Of a stretch of 64,000 bases of DNA, positions 44,200-56,262 are shown piece by piece. The stretch's first letter is position 1. Each line of letters starts with the position of its first letter. This DNA comes from Lunularia cruciata. Taxonomy: Eukaryota > Streptophyta > Marchantiopsida > Lunulariales > Lunulariaceae. The translations under genes were made by a program, and so were the position numbers. The notes beneath the pieces were generated by a model. It was not told where the DNA came from. It saw only the letters and a program-made list of their open reading frames with translations, and made no database searches. The stretch covers positions 22,544,243 to 22,608,242 of the forward strand of contig OX419761.1 of assembly GCA_948567375.1 (NCBI GenBank), given 5' to 3'.

Positions 44200-47100
44200 T
44201 GTGGTACCCACATTTTTGTTTTTCTATGTTTAGTCTTGTTTAAGAGAAGAAGCAAGCACTGAAAGTCGAATTGCAAATGAAGAATGGACAAAACTAACTT
44301 TGGAGGAAATCCAAAGAAGATGACATCGGATCCGATGATGGAGGTACTTGGAAGAGGAGTACGCCGGAAAAAGTCCGAAGATCACCGTCTTTGGGTTGGA
44401 AGATGTAGGAGAGACAAAGACCGTTTAACAACCTTGGTATGTGGCAAGAAAGTACATTTCAAGAAACGGCAAGGGCAGAAGAAGCATGTCTTGACAATGA
44501 TCGGGAGTTGCACGCAGAAGAGAGTAATTCAAAGTTGAAATTGATTGAAGAATGACTGCAATTTGGGGAAATATAAAATGGTGACTGCGTAGGGAAAAGT
44601 TGAATGTTCCAAGTAAATTTCCAATTCCTTTGAGTAGTAATCCTGCAGTAATGCATGCCCAGAAGCCCATTGAGAGTGAGATTTTCTAAAACCCTGAGGG
44701 AGTTAGAGTGTCTCTTCCAGGAGAAGTCTCATCTTCCAACATCGTAGAACAAGAGAATAGATCATGGCGAAGAAGGTGGCCAATGCACTGGCGGTGCAAG
44801 GTTTTGCAATCCGAAGAGTAGATGTAGTAGCTAGAATCGAAGTCTTGATTAGACTTTGTATTACCTTTTTAGCATGGAATTGGAATTTCAATTTCCCGGG
44901 AGTGATGGCAGAGATTGCTGCCTGTAATTGTGAGGAGGGTCCCGAGGTGGAAGGGAAGAGAGGCAACCCAGCTCAATGGACTGAGTTGGATTGGAAGTTA
45001 GCATTGGGGAGAGAAGCAGGACAACCAATGGGGATCACCTTCTATTGGAAGTGTGATGCTGTAGAGGAGACGGCGGAGATCCGCAATTCGTTTTTCGCTC
45101 CAAGAACTACAATCCAAAGAAGTATTATGGGGGCGATGATGGCCATGTTCAAGCCATAACAAACCACCTACGTGAACATGCAGCAAGCTGTCTTCTTCCA
45201 TCAAATGTTTGCAGGAGCTCCAGTGAATTGGGCGAAGTGCTTTCATCACCGAACGAGGGAGATGGTGGTTAATTGGCAAACGGGCTTGCCACCACATTAT
45301 TTTGCACCGTTCGCAGCCCACTTCTACTTTGGACTGAACTTACTAACCGAGGAAGAGCGTCATCGTATGGTGTCTCACATGCATCCCAATTTATGACGGG
45401 AAGCAGAAAAGGAAGAGCGCCAGTATATGCTGCATCTTTGAGCAAATGATGAATACTTTGCAAAGACCGGACAGTGGAAAGTCAAAGAAATTACCAGTCC
45501 AAAGACCAAGAAATGTGGCAAACCCGAAGAAGCGAGGTCGGCTCCTCCACAAAGGAAGACTCGGTGGCTGATGTTGAAGACTGCAAAGATCGTAAAAGAG
45601 GCATCATTGGGATCAGAGTCTAGGGAAGAGACTGAGTCGCAAGAGGAGGAATCAGAAGAAGAGGAGCTCACATTAAAAATTGAGGAGTCTAGGAGCAATA
45701 GCGATGGGGAGCCAGAGGTCCAGCAATCGGTGGCAATAAGTGAGGCTTGTTAGGCAATGGTGGTGAACAAGTCACGACCAAAAGAGAAAGGGGAGAATCC
45801 AGCGGGGCAGAGTTCAAGAAGCCAAGACGAGGAAAGTATTGAAATGCTGAAGATACGAAGATCGTGACTTTGGATGAAGGAGCCAATGATGGAGGAGAAA
45901 ACTCCAGACGAAGATGGCGATGAAGAGGAAGAAAACTTTGGCGGGATATCATATTTGACGAAGGTGGTCACACCATTGTTGGAGCTGTTGAAGGAGTATC
46001 GGAGAGTAATTCCCCAAGATTGCAGGAAGGGGATGAATGAGTTGCAGGTGGTGAAGCATCTATTGAGTGAAGTGAAGGGGTTGCAGGAGCAACAAGTCCA
46101 AAGAAATGAAGAAATTGAAGAACTTCGAAGGGAGGAAGTCTTGAAGAAGAAGACTTTCAAGATGTTACAAGAGAGCTGTGAAGAAAAAGCAAAGGAGCTG
46201 CAGAAGCGAGCCAGAGAAATCACGGAACAAGCGATGTGGCTCAACAAGATGAAGGAAGAAGTGAGTGATATGCGCATCGAGAACGTTCATTTGAAGGCAA
46301 TGAACATCGTAATGGAGCAAGAGTTGGACAGTTTAAAGAAAAGTGCAGCAGCGAAAGATCAAGCATGGCATAGAGTTGGCAGCCAGGCAGGAAGAAGAAA
46401 AACAATTGCAAGAACTTGTCAGGGGCGCGGAACAGCAGAGCGTGTAGTATGCAGAGGAGAAGAAGATGCTTGCTGCAGAATACGAAGACGAGTTGAAGAT
46501 GTATCGTGAGGAGTTGAAGGCAGAGTGCTCTCAAGGATATGCATCGGAGTCAGTAGGGGAAGTTGTAGGGAAGTTAAGAGCAATCTTAAGCACGGAGGCT
46601 GAAGAGAGATTGGAGGAAGCTCGCCTACATGAGTTGAAGTTACTTGTGCAGGAAACTCGGAAGAGAAATGCCAAGGATGTGGACATGAACACCTTATTGA
46701 TTCGATTGAGGGAACGCATAGATAGGAAAATGTTAGTTGTAGAGAACAATGTTAGTCTTAGACTAGATTTAGTTAATTTGGAATTAGAGAAGATTCGGAA
46801 TAGTGTGACAGTGGAGAAGAAACCCGATGTCGCAAAAGTAGGAATTCAAGTGTCATTGGACTTGATGATTGACACATTAGAGAAGAGAGGGTCAGGAGAT
46901 AAAGATGTAGATGGATTACCTATGAGCTCAATTGTAGATTGTAGTATAGAAGTTGTAGAAGTAGTGAAGGACTTGGTGGAATTAGCCATACCCAAAGAAG
47001 GAGAAATAATAGGAAGATCATTGGGTTTAGAAGCCGATGATGAGGTAGACATCGGATTGGGATAAATGTCAATTTTGAGATAGGAGGAGGCAGATATGAA

Positions 47101-47864
47101 GAGATAGATTGTCACTTGGGATCTGCAAGTAGGAAGAGATGTTAAGAAGCGGTGCCTAGGTAGGCAAGTCTGCCATTTGCTTCAGTATTTAAGTGGAGCA
47201 ATCGCAGTACAATGTTATTCAATATTCAAATTTCTGAAGATAGATAAAGTGAAGTGTTGTTCTCAGCACTCATCGCTTAAGCTTAATTCCGATTGTTGAT
47301 TTTGTGTTTGTAGTTGTGAGTGTGTAAAGAGTTCCAAAGAGCAATTCAATGTGCCTGTGGATGTTGAAATCTGCAACCTTGATCTTCATTATGTGTTTTT
47401 GATCCTGAGTGAAGTGCATCGGAGCAATGCCTTGACAGGTTTGAGAAGAATTGTACTGTTGGTAGTATTCTTCATTGGTGAGTGCAGCACAAAGTTGATG
47501 TGAAGCAATTTCAATTGAGGAAGTTGTGCCCTCAATGGAGGGGTGGAACACAATTCTAAGGTGAAATCAATCTTCATAGTGAAGTGCCGTCTTTGGGAGA
47601 ATCTGAATCATCACAATCACGAGTTGTTTGGACAGAATTTGCTATGTTGTGATTATGTGTGTGTATTTGTGACAAGTTGACAAGATTATGAGCTTGTTAC
47701 TCTCTTCTGGGTGTAGTTGCTACCTAAGAGATTAAAGAAGAAATCAAGAAGAACTGCAATTGTTACTTTTGACTTCGTATTTGACCAATTCTGGGTAGTA
47801 TCTCTGCGGGAACAAACTTTACTTACCCGATTATCGCAAAAGTGATATTTGTTGGGTTGTCACA
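44200..47864 (+). mobile_element. Repeat family G, copy 2 (complete, 3.67 kb)
   Basis: Begins TGTGGTACCCAC and ends GGGTTGTCACA, flanked by GAATG and AAATG (a near-perfect 5-base target duplication), and lies inside G copy 4. It has no terminal repeats of its own. It holds one long coding region (44764–47065) and about 800 bases of 3' non-coding DNA. G copy 1 directly follows a gypsy integrase end and a purine tract. The simplest reading is therefore a solo LTR of an element whose very long LTR carries an ORF. A non-autonomous element of another type is not excluded. Confidence 0.7.
44764..47065 (+). pseudogene. G-family coiled-coil ORF (~770 codons, interrupted)
   Basis: One frame runs from ATG 44764 (MAKKVANALAVQGFAIRRVD) to about 46370, then shifts to the frame that ends at TAA 47063–47065. 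Interruptions: TAA 45157, TGA 45394, TGA 45442, TAG 45751, TGA 45865, TAG 46447, plus the one frameshift. The N-terminal third looks globular (RIEVLIRLCITFLAWNWNF; QQAVFFHQMFAG; PPHYFAPFAAHFYFGLNLL). Next comes an acidic Glu-rich stretch, and the rest is heptad-rich coiled coil (QEQQVQRNEEIEELRREEVL; KKTFKMLQESCEEKAKELQK). I recognise no known family. The same protein is visible in copies 1, 3, 4 and 5, so it was once under selection or co-amplified. Function unknown. Confidence 0.6.
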
Positions 47865-48676
47865 AAATGTAAGCCTAATAGAGGAAGAGTGCGGAAGCTC
47901 GGATGAGATGCCTCTGAGAGTGAGAAGATTGAGACTTTAGAGTCAAGCTCTAGTAGAAGAAGTGAGGAGTGTAGCACCCAAAGAACTTGAGATTGCAAGA
48001 GTCTTTGATGGGGTAGAGTACTTGTCGTAGATAGTCTATCCCTTGTTATTGCAATTGAAGAAGAAGAGAGAAGAGTTGAGAGTAGATCACTCAGAATTGA
48101 AAGATGAATTGGCAGTAGTAAAGTACATGAGTGAAGAAAGTTTGGAGTCGAGGAGAAAGTTAATTTGTAGAGAGAAGGAATAAAAAAACTTAGTAGAGCT
48201 TAGGAGGAAGGAGATTGAGAGCCTAACTGAAGACTTTGTAAAGAAAGGAAAAGCCATGATGAAGCAAGAAGAAGATCGGAAGGAGCAGATGGCAAAGATT
48301 GAGACCTTGATAGTAGAAGTGCATAACACATAAGTAGAAGTCATCCATCTGAAGGCTATGGCAGCAATAATGGGACAAGAGTTGGAGAGCTTGAAGACAA
48401 GTGCGGCGGAGAAAGATCAAGCTTGGGAAAGGGAGCTAACTATGCAAAATTGGAAGGAGGAGCAATTGCGTGGGTTGATCAAGGGAATGGAAGAGAAACT
48501 CAGGAAAAGTGTGAAGAAGAAGGAAGCATTTAAAGCCAAGTTGGAAGATGAGGTGAAGATGTATTGGGAGGAGTTGTTAGCAGAGAGATAGAAGTGCAAA
48601 CAATGAGGCAGGAGACAATCGAGGAAGTACCTATGAAACAATGTAGTCGTGAGAGTGAAGGCAATGCTCAGCACAG
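47865..48676 (+). mobile_element. Repeat family G, copy 4, second piece
   Basis: Resumes after G copy 2. Coding remnants match the coiled-coil part (AAIMGQELESLKTSAAEKDQ and KLEDEVKMYWEELLAER, as in G2 46300–46530). Interrupted at about 48676 by F copy 2. Confidence 0.65.
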
Positions 48677-50796
48677 TGTCATACATTTCCTTTCTCTCTT
48701 TGGGAACACATAGGGTGCCTAGCTGTGGAGACTCCAGATCAAAGGCTAGAGGTAAACCCGTAACTACTTGACTGAACAATGTGTTACCCAAGTGCCAAAA
48801 CCCTCCCTTCTTGTAACTAATATTCTTGCTATCGAGATGGGCAATGACGGGCAACCTAGCCTGTCATCACAACACGTACTCTTGGTTTGCTGGTCATTAC
48901 TTCCAACATTACCAAGGAGAAATACACAACACTCCTAGATGGAAAGAACCTAAGCGCAATGCCCACACACCAATTCAAGCCAACTGGGCATACAAACAAG
49001 CATGTAAGCATAGAGAGGATCCAATCACAAGAATACTACAACAACTCTCTGTGCTTTTTGTTAAAAAAGAGCTTCATAGCTTTCTTGCTCTATTATCAAG
49101 CTCATTCCAACTTGTACTCCAAGTCCCATCCAATCTAGATTTCAGATTTCAACAAATTGCTACTCCAAGTGGAGAATTCTTATGTCTTCTTGATGGGCAA
49201 AACTCTATGCAATTTATATGAACATAACTTTTTTTTATAGCTTGAATTCAAGCATTCTAGGATTCAATGGAAAGCGTGTAAAATAAGCTTTCCAATGATA
49301 AAAAATAGGTCTCAATCAGATCACTACAACTCCCTTGACAAGCTCTCAAATTTGGCCAAGTTTTGCAACTTTTACCCTAATTTCAAAATCCCTTTTTTAG
49401 GGTTTGCTTCTGGTTCTTGACAACTTCTCCCCAGATTTTTGATTCAAAAGTACAATTGATCATAACAAACACTCTGGAAATCTAAAATTCTCAATCATAG
49501 TCATTAAGATAGGAGAATTGACATCCAATCAAGATGGAAGATAAAAACTACTCTACCGAGCTTATGACAATATTTTCAATAGAATATATTGCATCGGATC
49601 TCACTCTCCATAGATCTCAAGCCAACCAAATTTTTCACAGTAGCTTTTTGTCTCCTTGTTTAAACTCCAACAAAATTTTGTAGCCTAATCCAATCCTAGT
49701 CCCTAGATCTAGATCAATTCTTGAGCTTTGGTAACTTGTGAGCTCTACAGACCCAAGTATACTTGATCCAAGACCCTGAATTCTATATTTCAAGAATTCC
49801 AATGGAACCTTCACACAAAAGTGCAAAATCTAACCAAAAACAATACTAGAAACTTTCATAAGGTATCTCAAACCACAACTTTGGGAGTGACCAAAACTCC
49901 AAAACTGAAATTTCTTGTAGTCAAAACTATCATAACTTTGTCTGCTCTCCAACCGCACTAAAATATCAATAAAGATGTGTCAAATATCTCTCCTAATGGC
50001 CTACTTTGTGCTCTTGGGTATGAATTCTACCCCCTTTGACTCAATTGATAATATACCTCTCAAAATCTACTCAAATTGTCTGATTTTAATGCCCAAATTG
50101 TAGCTTGTTAGCCCCTCTCTCCAACTATGGTCTTTACTTTTTGAATGCCTTCCCCAAACTTCCTTGATGGTCAAGAAACTCCGGAATCCTTCTCTTGGGA
50201 CCCAATCTCTTGGAAATTTGTCCTTTAGCTTCTTCTCTTTTTGACAAATGGACCCCACAACTCCACCTTGAAGCTTATGAGCAAAAATTTAGCCATTTCT
50301 TAACTACAAAAGAATATAGATTGTTGAGTCCCAAACATGTTCATAAGTAAGCACCAAAAGGACACTAGGATCTGGGTTTCCCATCACCGATTCCATGAAT
50401 ACCATCCCAAAATGTACCACCATCCAGTCCCGCAAGCTGTCACAGTGTAAAATCTGAAGTCTGATGAGAAAAGGATTCGGGAGTGGCAGATCAGGAGGAT
50501 GGGACATCTCATGCTCAAATGCCTCCTTTGATTCTAACACTCATGCTCTGCTACAACTCTCACTCCCAACGTCCTCCTCCCTTGAAGACTCTTGGACTCA
50601 ACGCCCCCTTGTCTCTCCATTCCCCTTCACTTATATACATTAGAGCCCTTGAACATGATAAGATTGTACCCACGTGGCCAATCATATATATGTACATGGC
50701 AACGTCTCATCCGTCGGATCTATCATATCACCTACTCCATTGATGTGAGGATAAAATATGATAAGTTTTACGGGCTATGCAAACCACAACATGACA
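48677..50796 (-). mobile_element. Repeat family F, copy 2 (2.12 kb, inserted in G copy 4)
   Basis: Read on the minus strand it begins TGTCATGTTGTGG and ends GTATGACA, inverted TGTCAT/ATGACA ends typical of LTR termini. It aligns over ~1.8 kb with 40977–42850. Its last ~330 bases (48690–49020) are similar to the E1 leader and gag start (19435–19830), e.g. CTTGTGATTGGATCC and GTGATGACAGG...GGTTGCC. No clear target duplication. Probably a solo LTR or an LTR-plus-leader derivative of a gypsy element related to E. Confidence 0.65.
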
Positions 50797-51435
50797 ACGC
50801 TGTCTAAAGTTCAATAGGAAGAAGCAAGACTGCATGATTTGAAATTGCTAATGTAAGAGATGAGGAAGAAGAAAGAAAAGGATGTTTAGTTGAATAAATT
50901 ATTAATTAGTTTGAGAGATCAAGTAGATAGAAAGATATAAGAAGCAAAAGAGAATGTTTGTCTTAGATTAGATATAGCAAGACAAGAATTAAATGAGATT
51001 CGGAATCCGGAAATGAAAATCTGATGTGAGGTAGTAGAAGTGGGAGTGCAAGTGTCTTTGTATTAGTTACCTAAGACATTAGAGAAGAATGGATCAAAAG
51101 ACAAAGATGTAAATAGATTACACATGATCTCAATTATCTCAATTAAATAGATTACACATGATCTCAATTATCTCAATCTCAATTGCAAATTAGAGTAAAG
51201 AAGTGATAGAGTTAGTAGAGGATGTAGTGATATTAGGTAGACCTAAAGAAAGGGAAATACTTGAGGTAGAATTGGGTTTGAAAGCTGAAGTCAAGGTTGA
51301 CATTGGATTGGAGTAGTAATAGTTTTGAGATTTGAAGAGGCAGATATGAAGAGGTGCATTGTAATTTTGGATCTACAAGTTGGTAAAGTTGTTATAGAAG
51401 GATATATTAGTTACATAACTATGAAAGTGCTTTGC
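50797..51435 (+). mobile_element. Repeat family G, copy 4, third piece
   Basis: Continues the G coding region and 3' part: NVCLRLDIARQELNEIRN-like sequence (G2: NVSLRLDLVNLELEKIRN), then CATTGGATTGGAGTAGTAA..TTTTGAGA as at 47052. A 31-base direct duplication (AAATAGATTACACATGATCTCAATTATCTC) lies near 51113–51170. Confidence 0.65.
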
Positions 51436-51620
51436 CTAGTGCTTTGTGCTTTACTTTGACATTCTCCAAACACTTGGACATGAATTTGCCTTGTGTTCCT
51501 TCTTTCTACATAGAAAGCACTTAGATCCACTCTTTCCTCCAAGTGGTGTATATTTTTGGATCCTCTCAACACTCTCTTTGAATTCTATTCTAAGCTCTCT
51601 TCTCCTCAAATTCACACTAC
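51436..51620 (-). pseudogene. gag zinc-knuckle fragment
   Basis: On the minus strand ELRIEFKESVERIQKYTPLG runs into CFLCRKKEHKANSC, a perfect C-x2-C-x4-H-x4-C nucleocapsid knuckle (about 51503–51462). The plus-strand frame 51446–51781 covering the same bases is its antisense shadow. The rest of the element is missing. Confidence 0.6.
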
Positions 51621-52536
51621 AATTATCTCAAACCCTAGGAGAACCTTGCAAACCTCAATTTCCAATCTTGATGACACTCTATGTTCCCAAGATGAGTCTA
51701 AACACTCAAAAATACCTTTTTTTGCTCTCACACCCCTCATGCATGACATCTCAACTATGCAAAATTGACCTCTCTCAATAATATCACTAAATTCTCTCAA
51801 TTGGTATGTCACAATCCTCTGAAATTTTTTAAAGTTGATTCTTAAAACCCCAGGTTGCTTCCTTGCAAAATTTCAAACCTTTTCATTGAGCTATTTGGCC
51901 TAGGCACCTTTCTATTCAGCAGATATATTTCAGATTTGGTTTGGAAACCATCCCACTCACTTAAAAAATTCATAACTTTCTAGGTAAGAATGATCTATCC
52001 ATAATTCTTGGGCCAAAAGGTAGAATGGTATAAACTGAATTCCTTGGAGAGTTCAGAACAATCTATTGAAAATTGAAGAAATGGCAGCCTCTATATAAAT
52101 TTCTAGAGAGCATGCAATTTTACGAGCAATTTACCCTATAAACTTTCAAAGATTTAGCTCAATGTGTGTACTAGCTCTCACAATAATTTGAAGTGTTCTA
52201 ATTGGAGGATAACCCAAGCTATAATGTTTAAAAATTTCAAGTCCAGATCTGAAACTTGAGATTTTGCCCAAAATCATTGTATTCCCTAAATCTGCAATCC
52301 ACCCCACACAATCTCTCCAAATCCTCTCATGGTACAAGATGTACAAAATCACCTCAAAGACATTAGAATGAACTAAAGGTATAAAAGTGGGTCCAATTTC
52401 TCTAACATAAGTTTAGCCTTTTCCTCCCCTAATGTTCTCTCCAAGTGAGCTCTAATAGCCTCCTTTTGTCTAATATAGAATTGTGCTCAGAACATTATCT
52501 TGCCTTCTAGAGAGATCTTGGCAACGGAACCAAAAA
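51621..52536. other. No gene recognised
   Basis: Low coding signal. By position it may be the upstream gag or leader of the minus-strand fragment at 51436–51620. It ends at repeat C copy 2. Confidence 0.35.
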
Positions 52537-53211
52537 TGTGAGCTAGCATATCTCTCACTCAAGATGAACCTCTGATGGCTATTATTGTAGCACACCATGG
52601 ACTAAGAAGGCAAAGAACTCCAAGTCCAACATACTCCTCCAAAGGCTAATACTCCAAGACTCAAACCATTGCTCACTAGAAAACTCAATGAGAGAGAGCG
52701 ATAGTTGCAAATGAAAGGATGATGAGTACCTCCTCACCCCTAGTTTATATACTTGTGAAATAGTTACACACCAAAGTTACTAATTATTGGAGTATCTCAA
52801 GTTATTAGGATAAAAGTCAAATAAAGTCAAAAAGCTAAGGGAATATTCTCCTAAGCATGTAGTCTTATCTTGACCCAACCACTAAGTCAAGGATTCCTTC
52901 ACATGGGCTATCCTTGGAGTATAGAAGAATCCAAAACAAAAGGCTTGTGGGTCCAAGAGTTCTCACCTCTTTCCTCAAAGCAAAACACCTAAGAATAATA
53001 CTAAGTCAACACACTAGAATCAAAAATAGTGGTGCTCATCTTTTCCACTTCCTTTAAAATAAGGTTCCCTCTATCTTAGCTATGACTAACTTTAGCTAAT
53101 CATGACTAATGTAGAACCATCCTTTATCTCTATATAAATAATATCCCTCAAGTACTTCAAATGCCAAACTAAATATCTCAATAGCACATACATGCATAAA
53201 TGGGTGTTACA
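52537..53211 (+). mobile_element. LTR-like repeat family C, copy 2
   Basis: TGTGAGCTAG...GGGTGTTACA, collinear with 8447–9136. It ends precisely where E5 methyltransferase sequence begins, so it probably inserted in E5 or marks its truncation. Confidence 0.65.
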
Positions 53212-53212
53212 A

Positions 53213-53640
53213 AACCTCTTACCCAAAGTGGTTATACAACATGCTTATGATAGGATTTAATGACTAGACCACCTTTTTGTTGATGACATCTTGGATGTTG
53301 AGCACTTATCTCAGATGATGGTAGTGGTTGATAGGTCAACTATGGTAGTTGTGAACCTTGTTGGATAACCAAAAGTTGCTTTACCTACACTTATGATTTT
53401 CTCAAGCTCCCATGCTTTTTGAGAGGGAGATCATGGACTTGTTTGGGACTCATAGTTACAATAGTTGGTGGAGCCCAATGCCAATGACAAGGAGTGGGAA
53501 ATGGGTTTTTGCACTGGTATTACCACTATTAAAGCAAAGCCAAAGGCATCCAAGGATTAGATGTTAGGTTTGGCTACGGACCTGAGTTGTTTGACCTGGA
53601 TTGTGAGCCTTTGCTAAGTAGAGCAACATAGGATGGGCTT
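53213..53640 (+). pseudogene. E5 methyltransferase C-terminal part
   Basis: Matches E3 12330–12760: LLPK, then FVDDILDVEHLSQMMVVVDR and SSHAF, the same TGA after HAF as in E1 and E3, then NANDKEWEMGF and a degraded motif X region. It shows that this subfamily also carried the domain. Motifs I–VIII lie outside this truncated copy. Confidence 0.65.
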
Positions 53641-54839
53641 GATAAGCATCACTACTCAAACACCTATGAGCTTTGTGCCTATCAAGAAAATGTAAGCACA
53701 TGTTGGGGGTGATAGACCATGTGTGTAGGGTATTCTTGAGACACAGCCAATGGCTACTTGTGAGAGTGGTCTACTTGGGGTCCATCCAAGTGAGCATGAT
53801 CTACTTGGGTTACACCTTTGGTCTACTTGGGATGTAGCTAGAGGATAAATAGAGCTTGCAACTAGATTGGAGGGAGTTTTCTACATTGAGGTTGAGACCT
53901 CTAGTGATTGGGGGTATGACACTATTGCTTCCAAGGGCCCAATGCAACAACCGATCAGTATATCATCAATTACAAGGGATACTTGGGAGCTAGATCTTGA
54001 ACCCAAGCTTACAAGAGAGGAAAGATGGAGAGTTTGGAGGTTGTTGAGAAGCTACACAAGTTGTTTTGACTTCAATATGAAGGATTTGGGTGCTCTAAAA
54101 GGACTTGGTATTTGGATTGAGTTGACTAATGATACATCAATTTTTTGACATCCTTATAGATATAGTGCCATGAAGAGAGCACTGATTTAATGCCAAAGTG
54201 GAGACCTTTTTGAGGTTGGTTTGGTGGAGATTTCACATGGATATTATGCATCAACTACAATGAGCAAGAAAGAGCTTTTATAGAGCTCAAGGAGAGGTTG
54301 ACATCTACCCTTTTTCTTAAGAGACCAATCAAAGGACAACCATTCCAAGTTCACACTGATTGGAGTACGTTGGAGCTTAGAGCAATGCCCACCCAGCATG
54401 ATGAGGGAGTTTGTGGTGGCAGTGCTAATCACTCCAACAATTCAGAAAAAGTGAAGTATAGTTCATATGAGGGAGAGTGCTTGGTAGCAATATGGACAGT
54501 AGCACATTTATAATGTTACCTATTTGGTAACTCCTTCATTTTCATCATTGATGGAGCCCAACAAGCTTTAAGGATGCATACAAGAGAAGTTATTGAAGTC
54601 ACAAATCCAAAGGGTAAAGATAGTGGTATAGTTTAGCAAGACATTCATGATGATGTCTTAGTGATGGATTATCTTTGCATAGGTGTTGTGGGTGGCACCA
54701 ATTGGTGCCAAGGAGAGAGATTGTATTCTTTAGCAAGCTAGACAGCTTAGATTGGAAGGTAGACACCTTCTTTGTGTATGGGAAGATGGTAGAGTGTGAG
54801 TATTACCACTTCAATCCCAAAGACCACAATTGGTCCATC

Positions 54840-56094
54840 ATGCTCATGAGGAGTTAGGACATTTTGGACTAAAGCATACATATAGCTCACTCAAGGGTCA
54901 TTATTAGTGGCATGGTATGCAAACTAATATACAATAGTTTGTTGCCAAATGTGTGGTTTGTGACCAAGTTAGAGTATCATTTAATGCTCCTATGCCACAA
55001 TTAAACCCATTATATATCATGGGATTGAGTTACCATTGTAGTTTGGACTTTGCTAGACATTTATTATTGACTATGAGACATCTATGGTATGTTTTGGTTA
55101 TGGTAGAGCACTTCTCCAAGTGGATTGAGTTGGTGGCACTTCTTGACAAGTCTAGTGAAAGGACGGTTTACTTGTTCCTAGATTGGGTTCTTAGTCATTT
55201 TGGTGTACCAACCAAGGTTTTGACTGATCCAGGTATAGAGTTCTTGGGAGAGTTTCAGGTCTTGTGTGACAAGGGTTTGATTGATCATTGTACTGCTTCT
55301 TGAGATCACCTTGAGGCAAATGGCTTAGTAGAGAGAGTGGTTCAGATGATGAAGAGCGGATTTCATAAGTAAGGGATGCAAAGAGGCTTCTTGGGAGATT
55401 GAGATCTCTAATTACCTTGGCTAGCCATGGGCTATTGATTCAGTTGGCAAGTCTTCTTAACATCCTTCTTTCCTTACTTTCTATTGTATGGGCAAGATCC
55501 AAATTTACCTGTAGCCACTTGTCAAGACGCTACCGTAGTCTTGGACTTGGATGATCCAAATGTATATATGAGCGCATGTTCTCAATGGGTAGAGATCTTT
55601 TGGAGAGTGATACCGATAGCCTTTGAGAACTTGGCAATTGCTTAGCATAGGGATATCTTATACTATGCTACTATTACTTTCAAGGAGGAGGTTATAGAAC
55701 CTCAATTTGTAAATTTCATCTAGGTGATTATGTATATCTACAACAAATTACACCAATGACACTTGATGTTACTACAAGCCGCGCTGTCTTGAAAGTGCAT
55801 AAGGTTTTGCCTTTGGGAGTCCTTGTGTTGGAAGGACATGATGGTGTTGTTTGGAAGGATCGTGTGTGCAATTGCATGCCATACCACATCCCAAACATTG
55901 ACGGTACTATGGATCCAAGCTTGGTACTTGTATGGGTAGGCTTGCGTTATATGTTATACGGCTCTTCTTGTGGAGCTGCTACTATGCTAATGTGTGATAA
56001 CTATTTGAGAGGATGGCATATGGCATGTTTGACTCCTCCCCTCATGGTGGTTCCTCAAGAATAGTGGTTATGTACTAGATGTACTTGACATATA
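54840..56094 (+). pseudogene. E5 integrase and PHD finger remnant
   Basis: Integrase: HAHEELGHFGLKHTYSSL, CVVCDQV, LDFARHLL, VLTDPGI, then a damaged Glu region. At 55264, CAA and GAG-like codons stand where E1 has stops. PHD (55930–56094): the first Cys pair is lost (YMLY), but LMCDN.LRGWHMAC and WLCTRC are kept. Confidence 0.7.
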
Positions 56095-56262
56095 GCTAGG
56101 TCACCCTTTATATGGTATAGATTGCAGACAAGCAACTAATAATAGGGTCGTTTTGAAAATATCCGGCCTCCTAATCTTTGCACACCACAGGATATACCAT
56201 ATACTTGGAGTAGATAGCTATTTGGAGTTAGAGGGACCTAAACGCCAACTAAGGTGGAAATT

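Noticed and set aside
45689..46277. Minus-strand open frames rich in Ser and Leu over the G ORF
   Set aside because: Antisense of a Glu/Lys-rich coiled-coil region always yields Ser/Leu/Phe-rich open frames; no independent support.
40977..50796. The inverted F pair as a foldback element or segmental inversion
   Set aside because: Each F copy interrupts a G copy separately and has its own LTR-like ends; the DNA between them consists of independent insertions.
51446..51781. Plus-strand 111-codon frame
   Set aside because: The minus strand of the same bases encodes a perfect gag zinc knuckle; the plus frame is its shadow.
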